Positions 1 to 9,725 are shown, counted from the stretch's first letter. The stretch is DNA of 64,000 nt from an uncultured Erythrobacter sp. (GCF_947497915.1 NZ_CANMIJ010000002.1:682001-746000), one strand, 5' to 3'. Notes: generated from the letters alone by a model not told the origin. Numbers and translations: made by a program.

Positions 1-780
1 TCCTATGCCGCAGACCGCGTTCAATCGGCCCGCGCCGGGTCACCGGACAAGACACCAGTGGCGATTATTGAGCACCCCGATGTGCGGCGCATGATCCTGC
101 GCATGAAATCTCTGACAGAGGCTGTGCGCGCCCTGCTCTATTACTGCGCAGGTCAGGTTGATCGCGGCGCGATTGGCAATACCGATGCGGCAAGCCGCGC
201 CGAAGTCCTCGTCCCGCTGCTTAAGGCATGGGGCACCGATATCGGTGTCGAAGTCGCCGGGATCGGTATTCAAATTCACGGCGGAATGGGCTTCGTCGAA
301 GAAACTGGCGCCGCGCAGCATTGGCGCGATTCCCGCATTGCCCCGATCTATGAAGGCACCAACGGCATTCAGGCCGCCGACCTTGTAACTCGAAAGCTAG
401 GCCTTGAAGGCGGGGAAGCGATGATCGGGTTGTTCGATGAAATCACGCGTGATGCCTCGGGCGAGGCGGCGCTGTCAGCGCTCGCAGTCGACTGCGCCAA
501 TGTCGCGCGCTGGATGCGCGATGAGGCGAGCCTTGATGATAGACTCGCGGGCAGTGTTCCGTTCTGCACAATGGCTGCGGTCGCGGTTGCGGGTTGGCAA
601 ATGATGAAGCAGGCCGATGCTGTCGCGAATGGTTCTGCGCCTTCGCTGGCGCAAACAAAGCCTGTCACCGCGCGGTTCTTCCTCGACCGTATCGTGCCCG
701 AGGCGCACGGCTTAAAGGCCGGCGCGATTGCCGGTTCTGAACTGCTTTATGCGATTTCGAGCGAGAAGCTCGCCGGATAA
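1..780 (+). CDS. acyl-CoA dehydrogenase, C-terminal part (5' end outside window)
   Basis: The last 259 residues of an FAD-dependent acyl-CoA dehydrogenase; the frame is open from base 1, so the gene begins upstream. The visible part has the C-terminal helical bundle, with the family stretch IQIHGGMGFVEE followed by the YEGTNGIQAADL segment that packs against the flavin and closes the active site. The extended tail after that segment (about 120 residues) resembles the long ACAD subgroup that includes DmdC-like methylmercaptopropionyl-CoA dehydrogenases, but substrate cannot be settled from this part. It oxidises an acyl-CoA to the 2,3-enoyl-CoA and passes electrons to ETF. Its stop codon lies only 3 bp from the convergent neighbour, and no terminator hairpin is visible between them. 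Confidence 0.9.
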   Translation, partial: SYAADRVQSARAGSPDKTPVAIIEHPDVRRMILRMKSLTEAVRALLYYCAGQVDRGAIGNTDAASRAEVLVPLLKAWGTDIGVEVAGIGIQIHGGMGFVEETGAAQHWRDSRIAPIYEGTNGIQAADLVTRKLGLEGGEAMIGLFDEITRDASGEAALSALAVDCANVARWMRDEASLDDRLAGSVPFCTMAAVAVAGWQMMKQADAVANGSAPSLAQTKPVTARFFLDRIVPEAHGLKAGAIAGSELLYAISSEKLAG

Positions 781-783
781 ACC

Positions 784-2268
784 CTATTCGACGACCTGCC
801 CCGCTTGGGTGCGCAGGTAATCCTCTTCGAACGTTGCCCGCGGATCGCGCAGTTCGCGCTGCGGGGGCAATGATGCGCCGGTAAGGCGCTCGATACCAGC
901 GCCCGGCTCGGCATCGGGTGCAACCGCACGCCAGATGATACCCGCCGTATCGTCCGAGACGAGAAGCGAACCATCACCGGCCCATTCAACCCACGTAGGG
1001 CGGCCCTTGGTTGTGCCATCCTCATTGAGAAACCCGCCCAAGACATTGACGGGCTTTCCAATCGGATTGCCGCGATCGTCAAATTCGACGTAGACAACAT
1101 CATATCCCGAAGGCGGTTTGCGATTCCAAGATCCATGGCGCGCGATGAATGCGCCGTTGGACATACCTTCGCCCATCCGGTGGCCTTCTTTGGTGAAAAC
1201 CAGCCCAAGCGCCGCGACATGCGGGCCAAGCGCGAATTCAGGGTTGCGCGTATACTCCATTAAATACGCAGGCATCCGCGTTTTCACACGGCGATCGATG
1301 TTGTCTTTGTAATAGAGCCAAGGCCAGCCGTAATGCGCGCCGACCGGAACATTGGTCAGATAATCAGGCACCAGATCCGATCCAAGCATGTCGCGCTCAT
1401 TGACGGTTGTCCAAAGCTCGCCCGACCATGGGCTGAAATCCATGCCGTTGGGATTGCGCAATCCGACGCCGAACTTGCGCTGGCGATTGGTTTCGAGATT
1501 GTACTCCCAAATCATCGCGCGGCCTTCTTCGACCTCCATACCGCTTTCGCCGATATTGCTAACAGAGCCGACGGCCACAAACAGGAGATTGCCATCGGGG
1601 TGGATTTCCATGTTGCGCATCCAATGGCCGCCGCCTGGCGCGAGATCCATCAATTTGCGGCCCTCACCGGTGACAGCATCACTGCCGAGCTCATAATCGA
1701 AGGCCAGCACGGCGTTGTGGTTTGCAACGTAAAGCATGCCAGCATTCCAGCTCATCCCGGAAGGCGAATCGAGTCCCTCTTCGCGGATAACTATCTGTTT
1801 TTCGGCAGTTCCGTCGCCATCTTCATCGCGCAAAAGAACGATCTGATTGGGGCTGTCGCCAGCGGCGCCTGCTTCTGAAAACAAATAGGACGCGACCCAG
1901 CCGCGCACCGTATCCATAATTCCGCCCTCGCCATCGTCTTCGCTTTTGGGGGCACGGGTAAGGGTGACCAAAACATCGCCATTGGGCAGCGCATACAGAA
2001 CACGGGGGTGATCGAGACCCTCGGCAAAGCGCTTCACTTCCAGTCCCTCAGCAGGTGCAGGCAACTCGCCGTCTTTCCACCCGACTGGCTTTGCAATCTG
2101 CACCGTCGGAAAGCTCTCAGCTTCGGGCTCACCCAGCGTCGGTTCGGTTCCGGCGACTTCATCGACCGAAAGCTCCGCCGGATTGCCGCGAGAGAGGTAG
2201 AAAAACACCGCGCCGAGAACCAGGATCAAGACGAGCAGAGCGATTGCGAGTTTGCGTAGAATAGCCAT
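784..2268 (-). CDS. PQQ-dependent sugar dehydrogenase-like protein (sorbosone dehydrogenase family)
   Basis: 494 residues. An N-terminal membrane anchor or uncleaved signal (residues about 2-25, LRKLAIALLVLILVLGAVFF) is followed by a six-bladed beta-propeller of the soluble glucose or L-sorbosone dehydrogenase type. Blade motifs include the PNGDVLVTLTR, MEIHPDGNLLFVAVGS and NGMDFSPWSGELW stretches; the IHPD histidine is the kind of residue that serves catalysis in this fold. The protein probably acts in the periplasm, oxidising a sugar or aldehyde with PQQ. Substrate is unknown, and no cytochrome c domain is attached. I chose the start at 2268 because the signal-like segment begins there; an in-frame start 12 codons upstream adds only non-hydrophobic residues. 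No strong ribosome binding site is seen for either. Confidence 0.78.
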   Translation of the reverse strand: MAILRKLAIALLVLILVLGAVFFYLSRGNPAELSVDEVAGTEPTLGEPEAESFPTVQIAKPVGWKDGELPAPAEGLEVKRFAEGLDHPRVLYALPNGDVLVTLTRAPKSEDDGEGGIMDTVRGWVASYLFSEAGAAGDSPNQIVLLRDEDGDGTAEKQIVIREEGLDSPSGMSWNAGMLYVANHNAVLAFDYELGSDAVTGEGRKLMDLAPGGGHWMRNMEIHPDGNLLFVAVGSVSNIGESGMEVEEGRAMIWEYNLETNRQRKFGVGLRNPNGMDFSPWSGELWTTVNERDMLGSDLVPDYLTNVPVGAHYGWPWLYYKDNIDRRVKTRMPAYLMEYTRNPEFALGPHVAALGLVFTKEGHRMGEGMSNGAFIARHGSWNRKPPSGYDVVYVEFDDRGNPIGKPVNVLGGFLNEDGTTKGRPTWVEWAGDGSLLVSDDTAGIIWRAVAPDAEPGAGIERLTGASLPPQRELRDPRATFEEDYLRTQAGQVVE

Positions 2269-2330
2269 GCTTGCAGAGTTAGAGGCGCAAATCGCTTGCG
2301 GCAACAGGGGAACGCTCCCAAATAAGCGCG

Positions 2331-2828
2331 ATGTACGATTTCAAACCTGATGATGCACTGGATACAGCAGAACGATATCGCCAATTGTGCGATGCTGCGG
2401 ACGCCTTGACCTCAGATGAGCCGGATGCCGTCGCGAACATGGCCAACGTAGCCGCCTTGATGTGGGAATTTCTGCCTGATCTGAATTGGGCGGGTTTTTA
2501 CCGGATTGCTCCTGCAAAATCGGGTGCTGATGAATTGGTGCTCGGCCCATTTGTTGGCCGTCCGGCCTGTATCCGTATCCCGCTGGATAAGGGTGTGTGC
2601 GGAGCCGCCGCATTGTCTGGTGAAACGCAGCTTGTCGATGATGTCCACGCCTTTCCCGGGCACATTGCATGCGATGCGGCCAGCCGATCCGAACTTGTAG
2701 TGCCGGTGACCCGAGATGGCGCAGTTGTCGGAGTGATCGATCTCGATAGCCCAAGTCCGGGCCGGTTCACCGATGAAGACGCTTCGGGGCTGAAGAAGCT
2801 CGCACGGCTTCTGTCCGGACGCGTCTGA
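2331..2828 (+). CDS. msrC: free methionine-(R)-sulfoxide reductase (GAF domain)
   Basis: 165 residues, a single GAF domain. Three cysteines, in PACIRIP, KGVCGAA and HIACDAASRSE, are spaced 10 and 24 residues apart. That is the same spacing as Cys84, Cys94 and Cys118 of the E. coli free Met-R-sulfoxide reductase, so the catalytic and resolving cysteines are present. The enzyme reduces free methionine-R-sulfoxide in the cytosol using thioredoxin. The NWAGFYR stretch near residue 55 is also typical. It stands alone and is divergent from the PQQ-type dehydrogenase, with 62 bp between their starts. Confidence 0.88.
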   Translation: MYDFKPDDALDTAERYRQLCDAADALTSDEPDAVANMANVAALMWEFLPDLNWAGFYRIAPAKSGADELVLGPFVGRPACIRIPLDKGVCGAAALSGETQLVDDVHAFPGHIACDAASRSELVVPVTRDGAVVGVIDLDSPSPGRFTDEDASGLKKLARLLSGRV

Positions 2829-2906
2829 ACACCACAAAACGCTGCGCCAATCGCCCCGAAACGAGACAAGGCTTTACAGCACGCTTGGGCTACGGCCTTT
2901 TGCGGT

Positions 2907-2934
2907 GGTAAACATTTGACTAACAAAGTTTACC
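2907..2934. promoter_or_regulatory. inverted repeat GGTAAAC-N14-GTTTACC upstream of the glycine-zipper gene
   Basis: Perfect 7-bp arms at 2907-2913 and 2928-2934 enclose a TTGACT (2916-2921) that could be a -35 element for the gene starting at 2975. No convincing -10 follows at the right distance. It may be an operator. Chance occurrence is possible. Confidence 0.3.
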
Positions 2935-2974
2935 GCGCGCGTAGGACTCGTGCGTCTCACACAGGGGAATCACT

Positions 2975-3907
2975 ATGTCTCTCACCGCCCGCAAATTGGC
3001 CTGCATCACGCTTTCAGCTTCGGTTATCGCAATTGCCAGTCCGGCTGCCGCTCAAATGAGCGATGCCGATGTGTCGCAATTGCCAGCGGATCTGCGCACC
3101 GCTCCGGTCCAACAGAATTACAGCGAGACGACGACAGGGCCCGACGGCGTTGAAACCGTGATCCGCACGCGCCGAATTGAAAGCCGCGCCCCTGCGCAGT
3201 CCTATTACGAAGAAGAGGTCGAATACGCCGCGCCCCGCTATTATGCGCCGGCCCATTCTCACGCACCAATTCAAGCGCCCGCAGCCGCCGTTGTTGAACG
3301 CGAACAATGGGTCGAGGAATGTGAACGCCGGACCAATGGCCGTAATGAGAAAGACAAAGGCGGAATTATTGGCGGTCTCGTGGGCGCAGTAGCTGGCGGC
3401 CTTCTTGGCAATCGGATCGCTGGCGATGGTGATCGTCTCGCCGGCACCCTGATCGGTGCAGGCACCGGCGGTCTTGGCGGGGTACTTCTCGGCAATCTGA
3501 TTGGCGGCGGAAAAAAGGGCGATCGCTATGATTGCGCGGCTGCCCTCGACAGTTACTTGTCGCAATATGGCCAGGGCGGACAGCGCTTTGCATCCCGCAC
3601 CATTCCCGCTCCTGTGATGCAGGCTCCTGTATACGGATACCCTGCCTACGCCGCGCCTGCACAATACAGCTACGCCCCGGCCTATACTTACACATATCAA
3701 CCGCCGCAGCAGGTCGTGTATGTTCCGATCCGTTATGAGCAGCAGCAGCGTGTTGTTGTTCGTGAGACTATCCGCGAAGAAACGTACGAAGTTCCCGGCG
3801 CAGCCCGCGAGATCCCGGCTCCTGCGCCAGTGCGCATGATCAAGGAACAGCCCGTTCGCGTCACGCCAGCACCGGCGCCGCGTCCGGTTAAAATGATCAA
3901 ACAGTAA
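2975..3907 (+). CDS. secreted or outer-membrane glycine-zipper 2TM domain protein
   Basis: 310 residues. A signal peptide (residues 1-27, ending SPAAAQ) leads into a region of mixed composition, then a glycine-zipper segment at about residues 130-180 (GGIIGGLVGAVAGGLLGNRIAG, then a second glycine-rich half GTLIGAGTGGLGGVLLGNLIGG). This is the 2TM glycine-zipper type seen in RcnB-, SlyB- and 17-kDa-antigen-like envelope proteins. The C-terminal third is rich in Tyr, Pro, Ala and Arg (residues about 205-310). It probably sits in the envelope and has a structural or stress role; no enzyme motif is seen. The gene stands alone and ends in the intrinsic terminator at 3973-4007. Confidence 0.75.
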   Translation: MSLTARKLACITLSASVIAIASPAAAQMSDADVSQLPADLRTAPVQQNYSETTTGPDGVETVIRTRRIESRAPAQSYYEEEVEYAAPRYYAPAHSHAPIQAPAAAVVEREQWVEECERRTNGRNEKDKGGIIGGLVGAVAGGLLGNRIAGDGDRLAGTLIGAGTGGLGGVLLGNLIGGGKKGDRYDCAAALDSYLSQYGQGGQRFASRTIPAPVMQAPVYGYPAYAAPAQYSYAPAYTYTYQPPQQVVYVPIRYEQQQRVVVRETIREETYEVPGAAREIPAPAPVRMIKEQPVRVTPAPAPRPVKMIKQ

Positions 3908-3972
3908 TAGAATGGGCGGCCTGAGAAGTTGCGCCGCGCAACTCTTCAGGCATTTCACTCGGACAGATCAAG

Positions 3973-4013
3973 AGCGCTAAACCTCTCTAATATCGAGGTT
4001 TAGCGCTTTTCTC
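3973..4013. terminator. intrinsic terminator between the glycine-zipper gene and parB
   Basis: Perfect 13-bp stem AGCGCTAAACCTC (3973-3985) and GAGGTTTAGCGCT (3995-4007) with a 9-base loop, followed on the plus strand by TTTCTC. It lies between two convergent genes, so it serves the plus-strand gene best and may also stop parB transcripts. Confidence 0.85.
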
Positions 4014-4016
4014 TTG

Positions 4017-4994
4017 TTAGAACTCACCGCCGGTTAGACGCTGACAAACGAGGTCCAGTTGATCCAGCGATGCGTAACGGATGGAGATTGATCCCGTGCG
4101 CGGGTCTTCATCTGATTTGATACGGACTGGCAGGCCCAAGAATTCCTCAAGGTGGTTCTGCACCGCGGCAATATCCGCATTGGCCGCGTGATCACCCTGC
4201 ATAGGCTTGGGAGAGGCTGTTTTCGGATTAACAGCCCGCGCCATTTGACGGACAAGCTTTTCAATCTCACGCACCGACAGATTATCATTCACTGCCTTTG
4301 CCGCGAGATTGGATGCGTCGTCCTGACCAATCAAAGCCCGCGCATGCCCCATAGAAAGCTTTCCGCCCTCCACCAGATCGAGGACTTTCTCAGGCAGGTT
4401 GAGCAAACGCTGAGTATTTGCGACGTGGCTGCGCGATTTTTCGACCATGCGGGCGATTTCCGCCTGAGTCATACCTTCTTGATCAGCAAGCCGTTGATAT
4501 GCCCGTGCTTCTTCGACCGGATTGAGGTCTTCTCGCTGCAGGTTCTCTATCAGGGCAAGCGCCATGACTTCGCGATCATCCAATTCACGGACAAGCGCGG
4601 GAATTTCGTGCAAACGCGCCTTTTGCGCCGCTCTCCAACGGCGTTCGCCCGCGACCAGTTCATATTTGCCGGTTGAAAGTGGCCGGACGATGATTGGCTG
4701 GATCACACCGCGCTTAGCGATGGATGCAGCAAGTTCCTCGAGAGCATCCTGATCAAAATGCTTGCGCGGGTTTCCGGCAAGTGGCTTGATCGAAGCGATC
4801 GACAGGGATTGCAGCGCAGAATCACTTGGCGCGACTTTTGAAACCGGCTCGCCCGATACCTCGTCACGAACAAGTGGCTCTTCACGCTTCGTTTCACCCA
4901 AAAGCGCGCCCAAGCCCTTGCCAAGTTTCTTCTTTTTATCCGCTGGGCTGCGCGGAGGGACGGAAAAACGGATCGGATCGGTGTTTTTGCTCAT
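4017..4994 (-). CDS. parB: chromosome partitioning protein ParB
   Basis: 325 residues. The lysine-rich N-terminus carries the short KLGKGLGALLGE segment (residues 23-34) typical of chromosomal ParB, which contacts ParA. The ParB/Sulfiredoxin domain follows with GVIQP (96-100), the CTP-binding GERRWRA motif (116-122) and ENLQRE (150-155). A helix-turn-helix lies near residues 174-198 (MTQAEIARMVEKSRSHVANT), and there is a C-terminal dimerisation segment. The protein loads on parS sites, slides as a CTP-bound clamp and is moved by ParA. Its start codon overlaps the parA stop by 4 bases (ATGA). Three parS-like palindromes lie within 0.9-3.4 kb of it, at 5865, 6242 and 8395. Confidence 0.97.
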   Translation of the reverse strand: MSKNTDPIRFSVPPRSPADKKKKLGKGLGALLGETKREEPLVRDEVSGEPVSKVAPSDSALQSLSIASIKPLAGNPRKHFDQDALEELAASIAKRGVIQPIIVRPLSTGKYELVAGERRWRAAQKARLHEIPALVRELDDREVMALALIENLQREDLNPVEEARAYQRLADQEGMTQAEIARMVEKSRSHVANTQRLLNLPEKVLDLVEGGKLSMGHARALIGQDDASNLAAKAVNDNLSVREIEKLVRQMARAVNPKTASPKPMQGDHAANADIAAVQNHLEEFLGLPVRIKSDEDPRTGSISIRYASLDQLDLVCQRLTGGEF

Positions 4995-5767
4995 GCCGCT
5001 TTCCTTTCAGGCGGGAATCTGCCGATTAATTCGCGGGCCAGCGCGATATAGGCGCGGCTCCCGGTGCAAGAATGATCATAGACAAGCGCCGGCAAACCAT
5101 GGCTTGGCGCTTCGGATAGGCGCACATTGCGCGGGATCACCGTTTCAAACACGAGATCGCCCAAACATTCGCGGACATCATCAGAGACTTGGTCAGTCAG
5201 GCGGTTGCGGCGATCATACATTGTCAGCGCGACACCAATGATATCGAGTGACGGATTGAACCGCTGCTGCACCTGCTCAACTGTCTGAAGCAGCTGGCTT
5301 AGACCTTCGAGTGCAAAAAATTCGCATTGCAGCGGCACAAGCAGAGTATCTGCCGCGCAAAGAGCGTTCAAAGTCAGAAGCCCAAGCGAGGGAGGACAAT
5401 CGATAAAACAAACATCATGGCCAGAGTGATTGTCGAGCGCATTGCGGAGGCGAGCTGTGCGCTCCTCCACCGATACAAGTTCAATCTCCGCCCCGCTCAA
5501 ATCCTGCGTGGCCGGCACAATATCAAGGCCGGGAATGCTGGTCGGCACCGTGGCATCGGCCAAGGGGATCTCATCAACAAGCAGATCATAACTGGACAGT
5601 TCGCGCGACGCAGCGCTGACACCCATACCAGTCGACGCATTACCTTGCGGATCGAGGTCGATCAGGAGAGTTCGCCACCCTGTCGCTGCCATTGCTGTCG
5701 CCATGTTGATAGCCGTTGTAGTCTTACCCACCCCACCCTTTTGGTTAGCAATGGCTATTGTCAGCAT
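4991..5767 (-). CDS. parA: chromosome partitioning ATPase ParA (Soj)
   Basis: 258 residues, a deviant Walker A ATPase. KGGVGKTT occupies residues 10-17 and the second motif LLIDLDPQGN residues 34-43. The CFIDCPPSLG stretch is the Walker B region. There is no N-terminal helix-turn-helix extension, so this is the small chromosomal type rather than the plasmid type Ia. It binds DNA nonspecifically as an ATP dimer and drives origin segregation with ParB. It lies 54 bp downstream of rsmG in the order mnmG-rsmG-parA-parB, the classic origin-proximal operon. Confidence 0.97.
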   Translation of the reverse strand: MLTIAIANQKGGVGKTTTAINMATAMAATGWRTLLIDLDPQGNASTGMGVSAASRELSSYDLLVDEIPLADATVPTSIPGLDIVPATQDLSGAEIELVSVEERTARLRNALDNHSGHDVCFIDCPPSLGLLTLNALCAADTLLVPLQCEFFALEGLSQLLQTVEQVQQRFNPSLDIIGVALTMYDRRNRLTDQVSDDVRECLGDLVFETVIPRNVRLSEAPSHGLPALVYDHSCTGSRAYIALARELIGRFPPERKAA

Positions 5768-5821
5768 GGTTTTCTCACCTTTCAGGCCGATTTCAGCGCA
5801 TTTTTGCGCAAATCGCGTGAT

Positions 5822-6460
5822 TCAGGTGCTCACGATGATACCTGCTTCGCGATCGGTCAACGATTGTTCCACGTGAAACATCGTTCGAATCGGTTTTTTC
5901 TGTTGTTCCAATTCCTGCGCCGCCGAACGGCCCTTCGGCAAGAGATAGCGTGTGGCCTTTGTGGAGAAGGGTGCGGATAACCGGAGGAGTTTATCCAGCG
6001 GAGCAAAAGCGCGTGCCGAAATGACACTGACAGGGAATGGTGTGACCCGCTCCAAGCGATCACCGATCACCGCGCATTGCGACAACCCCATCTCATCGAC
6101 GCAGTGCTGGAGAAACTCGACTCTACGACCCCGGGATTCAACGAGGCGAACAGGGAGTTCGGGTAGCAAAGCAGCGATAACAAGACCTGGTGGCCCCGCA
6201 CCCGTGCCCAAATCAAGCCAAGGATCAGCATCTGCATGCAGCGTTTCACGTGAAACATGCTCCAACAGTTGCGCGCTATCCGCAAAATGGCGTTGCCAGA
6301 TCTGCGCTTCCGAAGCCTTGCTTATGAGGTTTTGGCGCTGGTTTTCTGCCAAAAGGAGCTCAAACAGCCGCTCTAAACGTGCAAACGCAGCTTCATCGGC
6401 CATGTTTTCGATATATGCGCGGGCCTGCTCTTCGGTCTCGATAAGGTCGATGGTGCTCAC
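5822..6460 (-). CDS. rsmG: 16S rRNA (guanine-527-N7)-methyltransferase RsmG
   Basis: 212 residues, a class I SAM methyltransferase. The glycine-rich SAM loop [14 protein letters not shown] follows HADADPWL, and the N-terminal segment with [11 protein letters not shown] matches RsmG. It methylates N7 of G527 in 16S rRNA. Translation probably starts at the GTG at 6460, which overlaps the mnmG stop (GTGA). Two of the three parS-like palindromes (5865-5880 and 6242-6257) are inside the coding sequence; they are read as the codons for FHVEQ near the C-terminus and VSRET near the middle. Confidence 0.95.
   Translation of the reverse strand: MSTIDLIETEEQARAYIENMADEAAFARLERLFELLLAENQRQNLISKASEAQIWQRHFADSAQLLEHVSRETLHADADPWLDLGTGAGPPGLVIAALLPELPVRLVESRGRRVEFLQHCVDEMGLSQCAVIGDRLERVTPFPVSVISARAFAPLDKLLRLSAPFSTKATRYLLPKGRSAAQELEQQKKPIRTMFHVEQSLTDREAGIIVST
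5865..5880. promoter_or_regulatory. parS site 1 (ParB-binding palindrome)
   Basis: TGTTCCACGTGAAACA, the 16-bp parS consensus with the single T-to-C change that occurs in many native sites. It lies within the 3' part of rsmG, 0.9 kb upstream of the parB start. Confidence 0.93.
6242..6257. promoter_or_regulatory. parS site 2 (ParB-binding palindrome)
   Basis: CGTTTCACGTGAAACA has a perfect 14-bp core GTTTCACGTGAAAC (6243-6256) and a single change at the first outer base. It lies inside rsmG. Confidence 0.9.
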
Positions 6461-8322
6461 GCTGCGTGCTGACTTGCTTGTTGGAGGCGGCGTGCCTGCA
6501 CAAGCAGCGCCGACAAAGCGGCAGGGGTCACTCCTGGCACCCGTCCTGCAGCCGCCAATGTCACAGGGGATGCCGTGCTCAGCCGTTCGACCATCTCATT
6601 CGACAGGCCTGGAACTTGAGAATATGGGAAATCTGCCGAAAGCGGCAATTCCTCACTCGCACGCAAATCGCGAAGTTCAGCATCCTGCCGCTCAAGATAG
6701 GGCGCATAATTGGCATCTTCGGCCATCTCTTCGGCCAAAACCGGATCGAGCGCCGCTGCACCATCCAACCAAGGTTCCAATGTCGTCAGATCGATACCGT
6801 CATGGCGTAGCCACTCACTAAGCCGCTTTTCACCGCCATCGCGGCGCACCGACATGCCAGCATCATCAAGCTCGCGCGCGTGAACCGCCTTATCAAGCGC
6901 GTTACCGATTACGGAACGATGCGCCTCGCGCTGATCAAACCATGCACGGCGCTCATTTCCGACACAGCCTGCCTCTATGCCAAGGGGTGTCAAACGCGAA
7001 GATGCGTTGTTCGCCCGCAGGCGAAGACGGTATTCCGCGCGGGATGTAAGCATTCTGTATGGCTCGCTCACCCCCTGAAGAGTCAGATCATCAATCATAA
7101 CGGCGATGTATGAATTCGCCCGATCCAGCTTTGGCCCCGCTTTGCCCAATTCGGCCGCCGCCGCTTCTAAACCCGCGATAAGACCCTGCGCAGCCGCCTC
7201 TTCATAACCAGTCGTGCCGTTGATCTGCCCCGCGCAATACAGGCCAGGAATAGCGCGCACCTGAAGATCAGGCGTAAGAGCGCGTGGATCGATGTGATCG
7301 TACTCCACCGCATATCCCGGAACGACCATTTCAACAGTCTCTAGTCCCACCATTGCCCGAAGCATGTCCTGCTGGACATCGACTGGCAGAGATGTGCTGA
7401 TACCGTTGGGATAGACCAGATGCGTGTTCAGACCCTCTGGCTCCAAGAACACTTGATGGCCATCACGATCGCCAAACCGGTGGATCTTGTCCTCGATAGA
7501 CGGGCAATAGCGCGGGCCAGCAGCATCAATTGCACCTGAAAATAGCGGAGAACGATGCAAATTCGCGCGAATTGCATCATGTGATGCCTGCGTTGTGCGA
7601 GTAATCGCGCAAAACACTTGCGGATTCTGCCGCGCCTTGGTGAGCGGCGACATCGTCCAACTGTCTGTATCGGAGTGCTGTTCTGGCAGCTTTGCCCAAT
7701 CAATCGTGCGCCCATCCAAACGAGGCGGAGTACCAGTTTTAAGACGGGCCATCGGCAAGTCAGCCCAGCGCAGCTGCTCTGCAAGCCGTGACGCAGCATT
7801 CTCTCCGATACGGCCGCCTTTAAAACGCTCTTCGCCGCGAAACAGGATCCCGCCCAGAAACGTGCCTGTGCACAGCACAACGCGCGGTGCATGGATGATT
7901 GTCCCGTCAGCCAGCTCGAGGCCTGCGACAACCCCGCCCTCTAAAAAGAGCGCCGCAGCTTCTCCTTCTATCAGGGTCAAATTGCTTTGGGATCGAACGA
8001 CGCTCTGCACCGCCGCTTTGAACAGGACGCGGTCCGCCTGAACACGCGGCCCCCAAACGGCACTGCCCTTTGATTTGTTGAGCATCCGATAGTGGATTGC
8101 GCCAGCATCAGCGGCCCTGCCCAGGACACCATCAAGCGCGTCGACCTCTCGCATGAGGTGACCTTTCCCCAATCCGCCAATCGCCGGATTACAGCTCATC
8201 GCGCCTACGGCGTCGAGATCGAAGCTCACCAGTCCCGTGCGCGCACCCATACGCGCGGCGGCACAGGCCGCCTCAACACCGGCGTGCCCGCCGCCGATCA
8301 CAAGGACATCAAAATTCTGCAT
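6457..8322 (-). CDS. mnmG: tRNA uridine-5-carboxymethylaminomethyl synthesis enzyme MnmG (GidA)
   Basis: 621 residues, close to the usual 620-630. The FAD-binding dinucleotide motif [12 protein letters not shown] begins at residue 7, and the signatures DADGC-like [16 protein letters not shown] and [21 protein letters not shown] are present. With MnmE it installs the carboxymethylaminomethyl group on U34 of certain tRNAs. I placed the start at 8322 ([12 protein letters not shown]), where homologues begin; an in-frame ATG 23 codons upstream would add an unrelated leader. It overlaps rsmG downstream by 4 bases, and parS site 3 lies in the gap before mnmE. Confidence 0.96.
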   Translation of the reverse strand: MQNFDVLVIGGGHAGVEAACAAARMGARTGLVSFDLDAVGAMSCNPAIGGLGKGHLMREVDALDGVLGRAADAGAIHYRMLNKSKGSAVWGPRVQADRVLFKAAVQSVVRSQSNLTLIEGEAAALFLEGGVVAGLELADGTIIHAPRVVLCTGTFLGGILFRGEERFKGGRIGENAASRLAEQLRWADLPMARLKTGTPPRLDGRTIDWAKLPEQHSDTDSWTMSPLTKARQNPQVFCAITRTTQASHDAIRANLHRSPLFSGAIDAAGPRYCPSIEDKIHRFGDRDGHQVFLEPEGLNTHLVYPNGISTSLPVDVQQDMLRAMVGLETVEMVVPGYAVEYDHIDPRALTPDLQVRAIPGLYCAGQINGTTGYEEAAAQGLIAGLEAAAAELGKAGPKLDRANSYIAVMIDDLTLQGVSEPYRMLTSRAEYRLRLRANNASSRLTPLGIEAGCVGNERRAWFDQREAHRSVIGNALDKAVHARELDDAGMSVRRDGGEKRLSEWLRHDGIDLTTLEPWLDGAAALDPVLAEEMAEDANYAPYLERQDAELRDLRASEELPLSADFPYSQVPGLSNEMVERLSTASPVTLAAAGRVPGVTPAALSALLVQARRLQQASQHAA

Positions 8323-8394
8323 GGCCGCGCAAATAGAGACTGCGCAGGCGATCGTCAAAGGTGATTTCGCATGGTCGCAATAGGCGTTCAAAAG

Positions 8395-8410
8395 TGTTTC
8401 ACGTGAAACA
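8395..8410. promoter_or_regulatory. parS site 3 (perfect consensus)
   Basis: TGTTTCACGTGAAACA is a perfect 16-bp palindrome, extended to 18 bp with the flanking G (8394) and C (8411). It lies in the 104-bp gap between mnmE and mnmG, the only one of the three sites outside a gene. Confidence 0.96.
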
Positions 8411-8426
8411 CATCCTAAACGTGACG

Positions 8427-9704
8427 CTATTTCCCGATGCAGAAGCGCCCAAACAGCGCATCCAGCATATCTTCGGTCGTAGCCCGGCCGATGAGCCTAT
8501 CAAACGCCACACGGGCACTCCGCAGCTCTTCGCCGACAAGGAGGAGGTCATTCTGACCCTTTGCCCCCTGGAGCGCGCTCAAGGCCTCGCTTAGGCGTCC
8601 ATGTTGCCGCGCATTCAACGCGGCCTCCCCCGGCTTGGGCAAAGCACCGCGCGCCATATTGATCAGCTGCGTCTTGAGCTCATTTACGCCCTCACCTGTG
8701 ATGGCAGAGACAGAAGCAAATGGAGCAGACTTCGCGCGATGCGGGACTTCGTCAATCCGCGCATCAATCTCCAGAGATGCCGGTGGCCCATCACCCTCTA
8801 TGCCGAGCCACAACACGCAGTCTGCACGCTCCAACTCTGACTTAGCCCGATCAATACCGATCCCCTCAATCTCGTCATCGCTGTCATCGCGTAGGCCAGC
8901 CGTGTCGACAAACAGGAACGGTACTCCATCGATGGAGACCGGGCGCTCAATGACATCTCTCGTTGTTCCGGCAATCGGGGAAGTGATCGCAGCCTCACTC
9001 TCAGTCAAAGCGTTGAACAATGTCGATTTGCCCGAATTAGGCGGCCCAGCCAAAACAACCCGGTACCCTTCGCCCAGCTTTTCCGATCGCGGCCTTTCGA
9101 GCCAATCCGACAGTTCTGCAGCGAGAGCACCCACATCGCCCACAAATCCATGTGGCAACTCGCTCACATCGTCCTCATCCGAAAAGTCGAGAGCAGCCTC
9201 AATCTGCGCGGAAAGCCGAAGCAGTTCGGATCGCCACTCCTCAACCTGACCAGACAAAGCACCGCTAGCATTGGCCATCGCGGCCGCCCGTTGAAGCTCC
9301 GTTTCGGCAGACAGTAAATCCGCCAGACCTTCAGACTCGGCGAGATCAATGCGGCCATTCGCAAAAGCACGCCGGGTGAATTCTCCGGGTCGTGCGGGCC
9401 TTAGACCCTCAATTTCACCCAAAGCAGTTTGGACTGCATCAAGAACCGCACGGCCCCCATGACAGTGAAATTCCGCCAAATCCTCACCAGTTGCCGTATT
9501 TGGCCCGGGAAACCAGAGCACCAGCGCCTGATCCAGCACCGCGCCGCCTGCGTTACGCAATCTGGCGACACTCGCCCGCCTCGGCTCAAATTCGCGCCCA
9601 CAAAGCGTCTTCAAAGCGCCGTGAGCGCCAGACCCGCTGATCCGGATAACACCAATGGCCGCAGGCGGTGCGCCACTCGACACCGCGAAAATCGTTTCAG
9701 CCAT
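8427..9704 (-). CDS. mnmE: tRNA modification GTPase MnmE (TrmE)
   Basis: 425 residues, slightly shorter than E. coli MnmE (454). The N-terminal folate-binding domain opens with [23 protein letters not shown] domain inserted in the helical domain carries G1 [10 protein letters not shown]2 TTRDV and G3 DTAGLRD. The C-terminus is the invariant CIGK with the reactive cysteine (FCIGK). It partners with MnmG in U34 modification. It lies upstream of mnmG on the same strand and downstream of a small DUF gene, 21 bp from its stop. Confidence 0.96.
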   Translation of the reverse strand: MAETIFAVSSGAPPAAIGVIRISGSGAHGALKTLCGREFEPRRASVARLRNAGGAVLDQALVLWFPGPNTATGEDLAEFHCHGGRAVLDAVQTALGEIEGLRPARPGEFTRRAFANGRIDLAESEGLADLLSAETELQRAAAMANASGALSGQVEEWRSELLRLSAQIEAALDFSDEDDVSELPHGFVGDVGALAAELSDWLERPRSEKLGEGYRVVLAGPPNSGKSTLFNALTESEAAITSPIAGTTRDVIERPVSIDGVPFLFVDTAGLRDDSDDEIEGIGIDRAKSELERADCVLWLGIEGDGPPASLEIDARIDEVPHRAKSAPFASVSAITGEGVNELKTQLINMARGALPKPGEAALNARQHGRLSEALSALQGAKGQNDLLLVGEELRSARVAFDRLIGRATTEDMLDALFGRFCIGK

Positions 9705-9725
9705 AATTCGTGACTTTCGCGGTGA

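Noticed and set aside
3014..3958. 314-residue antisense frame under the glycine-zipper gene
   Set aside because: The sense frame has a signal peptide and glycine zipper, and ends at a terminator on its own strand.
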